From Pedobacter sp. UBA1951 (GTDB lineage: Bacteria > Bacteroidota > Bacteroidia > Sphingobacteriales > Sphingobacteriaceae): a stretch of 8,104 nt of DNA. The notes below the pieces were generated by a model. It was not told where the DNA came from and made no database searches. It was given only the letters and a program-made list of their open reading frames with translations. A program made the translations under genes and the position numbers. The stretch is from NCBI GenBank assembly GCA_002336465.1, contig DDEP01000240.1:1-8104 (forward strand). The letters are read 5' to 3'. Positions 1 through 5,985 of this stretch are shown here, piece by piece (within the stretch, counting starts at the first letter, position 1; the number at the start of each line of letters is the position of its first letter).

Positions 1-161
1 CTAACATCTTCGTTGGCATGGTCTAAGCTGTCAGCAGCAATTACAGATAGTTTACTGTTCTTTAACAGGCTTTCTTTTAATAGAAAATTATTAATATCGG
101 CAGCTTTGCTCCATATGGATGTTAAAACCAATATCAGTAGTAGGACATAAGATTTTTTCAT
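1..161 (-). CDS. Partial exported protein of unknown function (N-terminal 53 codons)
   Basis: The frame opens with ATG at 161-159 and runs without a stop to the left edge, so only the first 53 codons are visible. The product begins MKKSYVLLLILVLTSIWSKA, a typical Sec signal peptide: two lysines, a hydrophobic core, and a likely signal peptidase I site after Ser-Lys-Ala (residues 18-20). There is no lipobox cysteine, so a periplasmic, outer-membrane or secreted protein is more likely than a lipoprotein. The visible mature part (starting ADINNFLLKESLL) carries no motif I recognise. A Bacteroidetes-type -7 element lies 27 bases upstream and gives a sensible short leader, which supports both the start and its reality as a gene. 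The function cannot be assigned from this fragment. Confidence 0.75.
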   Translation of the reverse strand, partial: MKKSYVLLLILVLTSIWSKAADINNFLLKESLLKNSKLSVIAADSLDHANEDV

Positions 162-187
162 TTCTATAAAATCCAATTTAAATCACC

Positions 188-195
188 CAAATGTA
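188..195 (-). promoter_or_regulatory. Bacteroidetes -7 promoter element for the exported-protein gene
   Basis: Read on the minus strand this is TACATTTG, a perfect match to the Bacteroidetes primary sigma factor -7 consensus TAnnTTTG. It lies 27 bases upstream of the ATG at 161, which would give a leader of about 20 bases. I do not see a clear TTTG -33 element at the usual distance, so the assignment rests on the -7 match and its position. Confidence 0.45.
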
Positions 196-329
196 TCATT
201 TTGTAAACTTATTTTAATAGCATTTTACAGAGAAAGTACTCCTCGTACCAAGTTTATTTTCAGGAGATGGATAAACTATAAAATAAATCAGATCTTACCA
301 GTTTTTTGGGTATGTTGATTGCTATCGTG

Positions 330-470
330 CCATCTTGAACTTATCTCCGCTATCTTCATGCTGAATATATTTCAGATTTTAAAAAGAAGATTACTACGGA
401 ACAAAGACCCTGAAATAAATTCAGGGGTAACGAAATTACCACCATCATGCTGAACTTCCTGATTGAATTT
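330..470. repeat. Degenerate intergenic palindromic repeat cluster
   Basis: Several related palindromic pieces sit close together. CTGAA-TATAT-TTCAG is at 361-375. CCCTGAA-ATAAA-TTCAGGG is at 408-426, with perfect 7-base arms. CATGCTGAACTTCCTGA at about 445-461 looks like a half-site of the same theme with a damaged second arm. The shared core CTGAA...TTCAG with a 5-base A/T loop, flanked by ATG or ACG words, resembles the dispersed intergenic palindromes common in Pedobacter-like genomes. That resemblance is from memory and is an inference. The hairpins are seen directly. No coding frame crosses the region, and no transposase or terminal repeats are present, so if it is a mobile family it is non-autonomous and decayed. 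Confidence 0.4.
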
Positions 471-532
471 TTGGGTAAGCTATTTTAATAGCTATACAGG
501 ACTTTTGTGACAAAGGGATAAAGAAACCATTT

Positions 533-575
533 AAAAACAAAAAAGCGGAAATGGTCGATCCCAACCATTCCCGCT
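533..575 (-). terminator. Rho-independent terminator downstream of nhaA
   Basis: Read on the minus strand, AGCGGGAATGGT (575-564) pairs with ACCATTTCCGCT (555-544) across an 8-base loop, with one G-U wobble in a 12-pair stem. A T-rich tract (TTTTTTGTTTTT, 544-533) follows at once. The orientation fits termination of leftward transcripts from nhaA, whose restored stop codon lies about 90 bases upstream. On the plus strand the hairpin is not followed by T residues, so it should act in one direction only. Confidence 0.85.
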
Positions 576-662
576 AATCTAAATTAACGCTCTCAGTTAC
601 ATAAACACATATTACAGGGTTTTATTGCTTAAGCGTTCTAAAAAATGTAAAAAATCGCATTC

Positions 663-797
663 TTAATTTGTTTCAGATATAAATGACTGTTTTTTCCCAA
701 CGTATTTTAAGAAGATATAGCCACTTAGTCCGGCAATAGCAGAGGTAATTAGTATAGCAAATTTAGCTTCGTTTATGAATACAGGCTCACTAAACGA
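663..797 (-). pseudogene. nhaA: Out-of-frame C-terminal tail of nhaA (last transmembrane helix)
   Basis: This stretch encodes 44 residues that begin SFSEPVFINEAKFAILITS and end in KKQSFISETN before a TAA stop. It contains one hydrophobic helix (AKFAILITSAIAGLSGYIF). The pattern S/D-x-E/P-x-x-I-N-E-A-K followed by a hydrophobic helix is the normal NhaA C-terminus after the GFTMSIFI motif, so this is the missing end of the adjacent antiporter. It lies in the -1 frame relative to the main nhaA frame and has no start of its own that would make a sensible protein. The earlier in-frame ATG (869) would only translate nhaA codons out of frame. It is therefore best read as part of nhaA, separated by a frameshift. 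Confidence 0.85.
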
Positions 798-1852
798 TAC
801 ATAGCAATAAAGATAGACATGGTAAAACCAATACCCGCCAACAAACCTACTCCAACCATATGCATCCATTTGGCCTTATCGGGTAGTTGCGCCCATTTAA
901 GTTTAACAGCTATATAAGAGAAAATGGTTACTCCCAAAGTTTTTCCTGCCAATAAACCTAGTAAGATACCTAAACCCAATGGAGTACCTAGACCATCAAC
1001 CATTCCTTGCTCAAAAGTAATGTTGGTATTTGCCAATGCAAATAAGGGCATAATAATAAAGTTTACAGGAGTAGTGAGCAAATGCTCCAGTTTGATCAAA
1101 GGAGATGTATCTTCTTTACTTTCATTAGGTATGGTAAAGGCCAGTAATACACCTGCAATAGTTGCATGGATACCCGAATGATGAACCAAATACCACAAAA
1201 TGATACCTAAAGGAATATAATAGTATAGCTTTTTGACCTTTAAAAAATTAAGCAGCATCAATATGCAAAATACGCCTAAGGCCATAAAAAGATAATTGAA
1301 ATGTATCTCAGACGTATAAAATATGGCAATTACCAAAATAGCTCCTAGATCATCTGCTATGGCCAAAGCCGCTAAGAAGATTTTTAAAGAAGATGGAACA
1401 CTTTTACCTAACATGGCTATAATAGCAAGGGCAAAAGCAATATCTGTAGCCATTGGTATTCCCCAGCCTTGTGCTGTTTCAGTGTTTTTATTGATTATGA
1501 AATAGATTAATGCAGGTACCACCATGCCTCCTATGGCGGCCAATACAGGTAAACTAGCTTTCTTAATATCAGATAGCTCTCCGGTCAATATTTCACGTTT
1601 GATTTCCAGTCCTACTAACAAAAAGAATACAGCCATTAAGCCATCATTGATCCATAATGAAATGCTGTAATTGAGGTCTATTATAGTATTGGTAAATCCT
1701 ATTGACTGATTAAGAAGATTTGTAAAACTCGATGCTAAAGAAGAATTTGCAATAACTAACGAGATAACCACACAGCATAATAAGAGTACACCTCCTGTTT
1801 TTTCAGAATTGAAGAATTTTTGAAAAATAGTGCTGTTGTTATGTTCTGCCAT
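773..1852 (-). CDS. nhaA: Na+/H+ antiporter NhaA, reading frame truncated by a frameshift
   Basis: NhaA is an inner-membrane antiporter that exchanges cytoplasmic Na+ (or Li+) for external protons and serves pH and salt homeostasis. Counting from the ATG at 1852, the sequence shows WINDGLMAVFFLLVGLEIKRE (here about residues 67-87), the TDIAF motif with Asp137, the paired aspartates Asp167-Asp168 in LAIADDLGAI (equivalent to E. coli D163/D164, the ion-binding site), Lys304 in GKTLGV (equivalent to E. coli K300), and GIGFTMSIFI near the end. After Met351 the frame departs from the family and stops after eight unrelated residues (YRLVSLYS), while the expected tail continues in the -1 frame to 663. 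As written, the product is 359 residues and lacks the last helix. Restored, it would be about 396, close to the 388 of E. coli. A TTG eight codons upstream (1876) could extend the frame, but it falls in the T-tract of the preceding terminator, so I prefer the ATG. The gene lies alone, between two terminators. Confidence 0.93.
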   Translation of the reverse strand: MAEHNNSTIFQKFFNSEKTGGVLLLCCVVISLVIANSSLASSFTNLLNQSIGFTNTIIDLNYSISLWINDGLMAVFFLLVGLEIKREILTGELSDIKKASLPVLAAIGGMVVPALIYFIINKNTETAQGWGIPMATDIAFALAIIAMLGKSVPSSLKIFLAALAIADDLGAILVIAIFYTSEIHFNYLFMALGVFCILMLLNFLKVKKLYYYIPLGIILWYLVHHSGIHATIAGVLLAFTIPNESKEDTSPLIKLEHLLTTPVNFIIMPLFALANTNITFEQGMVDGLGTPLGLGILLGLLAGKTLGVTIFSYIAVKLKWAQLPDKAKWMHMVGVGLLAGIGFTMSIFIAMYRLVSLYS

Positions 1853-1863
1853 GCCCGAATTTA

Positions 1864-1916
1864 CAAAAAAATGCAAAAAATAAGGTGTTCAAAGCTTACA
1901 TCTTTGAACACCTTAT
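1864..1916 (-). terminator. Strong rho-independent terminator of the secreted nuclease gene
   Basis: A perfect 15-base inverted repeat (arms 1880-1894 and 1902-1916, loop of 7) contains AAGGTGTTCAAAG and its complement. On the minus strand it is followed by two T runs (positions 1880-1875 and 1870-1864) separated by GCA. It begins 22 bases past the stop codon of the 1939-5199 gene and ends just 11 bases before the nhaA ATG, so it should uncouple the two genes. The plus-strand side has no T-tract. Confidence 0.9.
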
Positions 1917-1938
1917 AATGTGATTGATCCGCAATAAA

Positions 1939-4900
1939 TTATTGTTTGATCAATTTACTTTGGTAAGTTTTATTACCTGTAGTAAGTTTTAATATGTACA
2001 CCCCGGTTGTAAGTGTATTTAGTTGACTATTTACTTTTGAGGTAATTTGCTCATTTGTACCAGTTGCTGTTAAAATTACTTTGCCATCAACACCGCTTAC
2101 AACCAATTTATCATTGGTGCTTGTGCTTTCGTAATTAAGGAATAACTGATTTTTAACTGGGTTAGGATATACCGAAAAAGTTTCAGCTCCAAAAATATTT
2201 ACTGATTTTACTTCAGGATAATCAGTAGAGTTGTTGTTAAAATCAGTTTGCTTTAAACGATAGTAAACTCTTCCTTTAGGCGCATTGTTGTCTATTGTGG
2301 TATAAGATTTAAGCTGATTGCTATTACCCGCACCAGGAATGGTTTTTATCGGGGTAAAATCTTTGCCGTCAACAGAAGAACGCTCAATGGTAAAATAACT
2401 ATTGTTTGTTTCTGTTGCTGTGGTCCATTTAATTTCAACAATATTGCCCTTAGCCTTAACATCAAAATTGGCTACTTTAATTGGTAAGGTACCCACAGGA
2501 AAGGTAAAACGGGTGTAAACGGGAAGGTGGTCTGAAGTATTAGAACTGTAACCTGAGATATATTCCCTTGCATCTTCAATAGCCGTTGAGTTGGCTTCAT
2601 TAAGACTAACCAAATCATTAGATACAATGATATTATCTATCATACTTGGGTTGTTGCCGCCTACAAAAGTGCCTTCTCCGCCTAAAAACAGCGGTAGCGT
2701 AAGTGCTGTATAACCATTATCGGTTAAGATTTTATATGGAGATGTTTTGCCTGATGATATAGACCCCTCAACTAAATCATTGTAATCGCCCACAATAGCA
2801 ATATTGTTTTTTTGATATAATGTAAGAGAGTCTTTTAATACGGATACATCAGTTGATCTTCTGGCATTGTCGGCAGCAGTACTACTAGATTTTGCATGTA
2901 TAACTACAACATTAATACGCTTTTTTAACCCGTCTAAGGTTGTTACATTGAATATGCCCATAAATGGCAAACGACCAGAAGACCAGAAACTTTTATCAAT
3001 GCTTCCATTATCAACTCCTGTACTTATCACATCTTTATATTGTTTCAAGAACATTACTCTAAAACCAACCGTATCTACGGTTGCAGAATTATAAATGAAA
3101 CCTATTTTCTGAGCAGGAAAAGGATCTGAGCTTCCAGGCCTAATGGAATACGAATATACCTGAGATATTTTCTTTTTGTAAGTAGAAGGTAATTTGGTTA
3201 GCAGTTCATCAACAGCAGCTTCATCAGATACCTCCTGGATGCCTATTACATCAGGTAACAGAGTGTTATACACAATAGCGGCATTATTGATTTGTAAAGT
3301 TCTGTTGGCAGGTCCATAACCAGGGATAGTGGTTCCATTACCAAAAAACTCCATATTCCAACTGGCAAGATCAAAGGTATTTGATTTTAGTAAAGAGCTT
3401 CCCTTTAATTGTGGCCCATCAACGCTTAGACCTGTTCCTGAAAAAGCAATTTTGCCTGATAAAAATACAGCTGTTGAAGCAGGCGTAAAACGAGCATAAA
3501 TTATTTTTCCTGTTGCGGCTTCAGATGACGGTACAACTACTGTAGAAGTAAATGTGAGATCATCTGTAGATAATTCAAAATTTTGCGGTGCAGTTAAAGT
3601 AATATCTCCATTGCCAGAGCTTGAGAAAGAGAAACTCTTACTTGCAGATGTACCACCTGCCGCTGTCTCATTTAAAACAATGGTGTTTTTAGGGATACTG
3701 TAAGTACTGATTTTATTGGTTAACAAGAAATCATCTATCCGCCATTCGGCTGCATTTGAATTGCCCGAATTGTCGGTTACGTATCTGAATGCCAAATAGG
3801 TATTTGCAGTTTTATAGGCAGAAAGATCTATATTGTTAGATGGTGTCCATGTACCGGTAGTGCTAGGAATACCAACATTGGTAAGTTCTGTCCAGTCTGC
3901 AAGATTGATAACACCGTTACCATTATAAGTAGTAGAAACGTAAAGCTTAATATCGGGGCCAACATAATATTTTCTGGTCCAGAAGCTCACAATAGGAAAA
4001 TTCGCGAAAGCCGCAAGATTCATTTTAGGAGAAATTAACCAATCGTCGCTAGGCATATTACCATCAACATCCGTTTCAGTCTCTCCAAATCCGTTCATAT
4101 AGGCTGCTCCAGCACCTCCATGGGTTTGTGAAATTGTATATTCCCATGTTTTTACCGAACCTTTTGCACTTACTTGTGTCCAGTAAGAGTTAGTCAGATA
4201 ATTGGGATCATTAAAGTCTTGTGTATAATCTCCTGTTATAGCAAAATTAGGATCCGTTCCATAGCCATTTAAGGTTACAATTGAATTAGATAGGATGCCG
4301 CCTCCCGAAATAGTAACACTACCTGTAGAATTACCTTCAATGATAGGTGCATATTTCACATAAACGGTAGTGCTTGTACCACTCAAATCAGCTTGTGTAT
4401 AAGTTAAGTTGTTAGAAAAAGGTCCACTACTTGTTGCTGAAATAGTAAAAGGTCCCGAAGTATTCAATGTTACATCTGTTCCATCTAAATTGGTATAATT
4501 TAAAGTGAAACTTTTTTCGACAGACGTCGTATGGATATTTTGACTACCAAAAGAAAGAGATGTAGGAGTTGTATTGATGTCAGGACTTCCATCGCTCACA
4601 ATCGTACCGCTTATGTCTAAGCCTTTGTCGGTTGCTGCAGGTGAGTTAAACCCCCATCCACCTGTTGTAGTTTGACCGCTTGCATAGTATCTCAAAGTAA
4701 TGGTAACACCTGCAGCAACATTTTGTAGCGCGGCAACAGAACTTAAACTAAAATTTAAAGTTAAACTTGTACTGGTTGTAGGAGAGCCTATTAAAGTGAA
4801 ATTTGTTCCATCTAAGCTATATGCCCATTGAGATGTTACTCCAGGTGAAGCGTAATAACCAGCTGTACCTGCAAATTTAGCATTGATACCACTTAAAGAA

Positions 4901-5199
4901 ATTTTCTTTCCTGGTTTTGCGGTAAGTTGAACTTGAAAATAATCGGTATTAGCTGTGGATATTCCATCATTTTTAAAGCCTACAGTTCTAAATGAATTAT
5001 TCCCTGTACTTGGTGCAGCTCCTGTTCCACGGGTAAGATTAGGAGCAGAAACTAATCCTACATCATAATTTGTAGCGCTAAATTGCGCTATGCTACTTTG
5101 GCCGGTAAGATTCCAACTTGCAATTTGAGCCAAAACATGCAATGGCAAATTGAGAATACAAGCAAAAAAAATTAAAAGTAAAGTTTTTTTCATACGCAT
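1939..5199 (-). CDS. T9SS-exported multidomain endonuclease/exonuclease/phosphatase-family protein
   Basis: This is a 1086-residue secreted protein. Residues 1-25 form a signal peptide ending HVLAQ. Residues 26-202 are a beta-rich domain of the kind found in Bacteroidetes surface proteins. Residues 205-316 are an Ig-like domain (LSFGSQ...SFTLNYTN...VTLNGYG). Residues 317-495 resemble the cleaved-adhesin/choice-of-anchor J family (DDWLISPKMNL, SFWTRKYY, AEWRIDDF). Residues 500-600 are a second Ig-like domain. Residues 608-900 are an endonuclease/exonuclease/phosphatase (DNase I-like) fold with the metal and catalytic motifs in order: WNMEFFG (Asn615), IQEV (Glu656), GRLPF (Arg743), VIHAKS (His768), VGDYND (Asp805, Asn807), MIDNIIVS (Asp855) and SDHLPVY (Asp890-His891). 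Residues 905-1003 are a fibronectin-like spacer. Residues 1007-1086 are a type A T9SS sorting domain (YPNPVKN ... GVYILKLTTG ... KLIKQ). All catalytic positions appear intact, so an active extracellular nuclease or phosphodiesterase is likely; its substrate (DNA, RNA or a phospho-lipid/sugar) is open. ATG 5193 is an equally possible start. Confidence 0.93.
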   Translation of the reverse strand: MRMKKTLLLIFFACILNLPLHVLAQIASWNLTGQSSIAQFSATNYDVGLVSAPNLTRGTGAAPSTGNNSFRTVGFKNDGISTANTDYFQVQLTAKPGKKISLSGINAKFAGTAGYYASPGVTSQWAYSLDGTNFTLIGSPTTSTSLTLNFSLSSVAALQNVAAGVTITLRYYASGQTTTGGWGFNSPAATDKGLDISGTIVSDGSPDINTTPTSLSFGSQNIHTTSVEKSFTLNYTNLDGTDVTLNTSGPFTISATSSGPFSNNLTYTQADLSGTSTTVYVKYAPIIEGNSTGSVTISGGGILSNSIVTLNGYGTDPNFAITGDYTQDFNDPNYLTNSYWTQVSAKGSVKTWEYTISQTHGGAGAAYMNGFGETETDVDGNMPSDDWLISPKMNLAAFANFPIVSFWTRKYYVGPDIKLYVSTTYNGNGVINLADWTELTNVGIPSTTGTWTPSNNIDLSAYKTANTYLAFRYVTDNSGNSNAAEWRIDDFLLTNKISTYSIPKNTIVLNETAAGGTSASKSFSFSSSGNGDITLTAPQNFELSTDDLTFTSTVVVPSSEAATGKIIYARFTPASTAVFLSGKIAFSGTGLSVDGPQLKGSSLLKSNTFDLASWNMEFFGNGTTIPGYGPANRTLQINNAAIVYNTLLPDVIGIQEVSDEAAVDELLTKLPSTYKKKISQVYSYSIRPGSSDPFPAQKIGFIYNSATVDTVGFRVMFLKQYKDVISTGVDNGSIDKSFWSSGRLPFMGIFNVTTLDGLKKRINVVVIHAKSSSTAADNARRSTDVSVLKDSLTLYQKNNIAIVGDYNDLVEGSISSGKTSPYKILTDNGYTALTLPLFLGGEGTFVGGNNPSMIDNIIVSNDLVSLNEANSTAIEDAREYISGYSSNTSDHLPVYTRFTFPVGTLPIKVANFDVKAKGNIVEIKWTTATETNNSYFTIERSSVDGKDFTPIKTIPGAGNSNQLKSYTTIDNNAPKGRVYYRLKQTDFNNNSTDYPEVKSVNIFGAETFSVYPNPVKNQLFLNYESTSTNDKLVVSGVDGKVILTATGTNEQITSKVNSQLNTLTTGVYILKLTTGNKTYQSKLIKQ

Positions 5200-5216
5200 A
5201 TTATTATAAATTTTTA

Positions 5217-5224
5217 CAAACTTA
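5217..5224 (-). promoter_or_regulatory. Bacteroidetes -7 promoter element for the secreted nuclease gene
   Basis: The minus strand reads TAAGTTTG, an exact TAnnTTTG match, 18 bases upstream of the ATG at 5199. A transcript from here would have a very short leader, about 10-15 bases to ATG 5199 or 6 more to ATG 5193. A TTTG occurs 26 bases further upstream, longer than the usual -33 spacing, so the -33 box is weak. The element lies in the 66-base gap after the YciO-type gene, which suggests that the nuclease gene has its own promoter. Confidence 0.5.
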
Positions 5225-5265
5225 AATAACCAACATTAACAGAAAGTTAACAAATAAATTTGTTG

Positions 5266-5886
5266 TTAGATATAATCTTCCAGATTACCTTTTCCCTCCC
5301 TGATCACTTCAAATTCACCTTGGGTGCAATCAACCACAGTTGATGCTTCATTGCCTCCATAACCTCCGTCAATTACCAAATCCACTAAATTTTCATATTT
5401 TTCATGGATCAGTTCAGGATCGGTAGAATATTCTATGATTTCATCATCATCTTTAATAGAGGTAGATAAAATAGGGTTACCCAACAGCTTTACAATTTCT
5501 CTTGCAATACTGTTGTCTGGAACACGGATACCCACTGTTTTTTTATTGGAACTTAGTAATTTAGGTACGTTGCCGTTGGCATTAAAAATAAAAGTGAAAG
5601 GACCGGGGAGGGCCTTTTTGAGTACCCTAAATACGGTATTGTCTATCGGCTTAATGTAATCAGAAATATTGCTCAAATCAGAGCAAACGAAAGAAAGATT
5701 GGCTTTTTCGGGTTTTATCCCTCTTATTCTACAGATTTTTTCAATAGCCTTATGGTTGGTTATGTCACAACCCATACCATAAACCGTATCTGTGGGGTAT
5801 ATAATGATACCTCCTTTTCTTAAAATGTCAACTACTTGGGCTAAAGCCTTTTCATTTGGATTTTCAGGATATATTTTGATTAGCAT
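5266..5886 (-). CDS. YciO-type Sua5/YrdC-family protein (threonylcarbamoyl-AMP synthase-like)
   Basis: The family fold binds ATP, threonine and bicarbonate, and its TsaC/Sua5 members make threonylcarbamoyl-AMP for the t6A37 modification of tRNA. Here GGIIIYPTDTVYGMGCD (residues 25-41) is the signature strand-turn segment, followed by AIEKICRIRGIKPEK (47-61), PGPFTFIF (94-101), TVGIRVPDN (117-125), LSTSIK (140-145) and VDLVIDGGYGG (168-178). The order and wording match E. coli YciO closely, and the length from this ATG (206 residues) equals that of YciO. Typical TsaC enzymes have a KxR motif and STSAN; here the equivalents read RIR and STSIK, as in YciO. The essential t6A gene may therefore be elsewhere, and this protein's role is less certain. 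A TTG start 15 bases upstream is possible, but the ATG fits the family better. It is divergent from the 5986 gene. Confidence 0.9.
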   Translation of the reverse strand: MLIKIYPENPNEKALAQVVDILRKGGIIIYPTDTVYGMGCDITNHKAIEKICRIRGIKPEKANLSFVCSDLSNISDYIKPIDNTVFRVLKKALPGPFTFIFNANGNVPKLLSSNKKTVGIRVPDNSIAREIVKLLGNPILSTSIKDDDEIIEYSTDPELIHEKYENLVDLVIDGGYGGNEASTVVDCTQGEFEVIREGKGNLEDYI

Positions 5887-5941
5887 ATGTAAAATTAACA
5901 AAATGAAATTACAGTTGTTTTATCTATCAAGTTTATATTGC

Positions 5942-5949
5942 TACCTTAG
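5942..5949 (+). promoter_or_regulatory. Possible -7 promoter element for the glutamate-synthase-like gene
   Basis: TACCTTAG differs from TAnnTTTG at one position. It lies 36 bases before the ATG at 5986, a sensible leader length. A second candidate, TATTTTTG at 5976-5983, matches the consensus exactly but ends only two bases before the ATG, which would make the message nearly leaderless. Neither has a clear TTTG box at the right distance. The 99-base divergent spacer must also hold the promoter of the YciO-type gene, which I could not locate. Confidence 0.3.
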
Positions 5950-5985
5950 CGCAAAATTTAGATGATTTTTTAAAGTATTTTTGAG

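Larger units (their letters stand above)
162..662. other. Intergenic region of about 500 bases without a gene
   Basis: No reading frame here has a convincing start, length or composition. The content I can support is the promoter of the leftward gene near 188-195, a cluster of short palindromes at about 330-470, a hairpin at 478-493 (7-base arms, AGCTATT and AATAGCT, separated by two bases), and a rho-independent terminator at 533-575 that would end leftward transcription from nhaA. The stretch from 576 to 662 lies between the restored nhaA stop codon and that terminator and shows nothing else. I see no tRNA or recognisable structured RNA. Confidence 0.6.

Noticed and set aside
478..493. AGCTATT-TT-AATAGCT hairpin as a terminator
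   Set aside because: The loop is only two bases, the stem is A/T-rich, and neither side has a T-tract. It is probably a chance palindrome or part of the decayed repeat region.
790..810. Programmed -1 ribosomal frameshift as the explanation for nhaA
   Set aside because: There is no slippery heptamer and no strong downstream hairpin at the switch point. NhaA is not known to use such a mechanism. A one-base deletion or sequencing error is simpler.
924..1505. Open frames on the plus strand at 924-1181 and 1323-1505
   Set aside because: They are antisense to nhaA, which has clear family motifs. Their translations show no domain, and they have no promoter or start context.
1853..1876. TTG start for nhaA, adding eight residues (MHFFVNSG)
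   Set aside because: The TTG lies in the T-rich tail of a terminator, and the extra residues are not NhaA-like. The ATG at 1852 gives a normal N-terminus.
2867..3094. Plus-strand open frame of 75 codons within the nuclease gene, and a similar one at 5435-5659 in the YciO-type gene
   Set aside because: Both are shadows of conserved minus-strand genes with no independent support.
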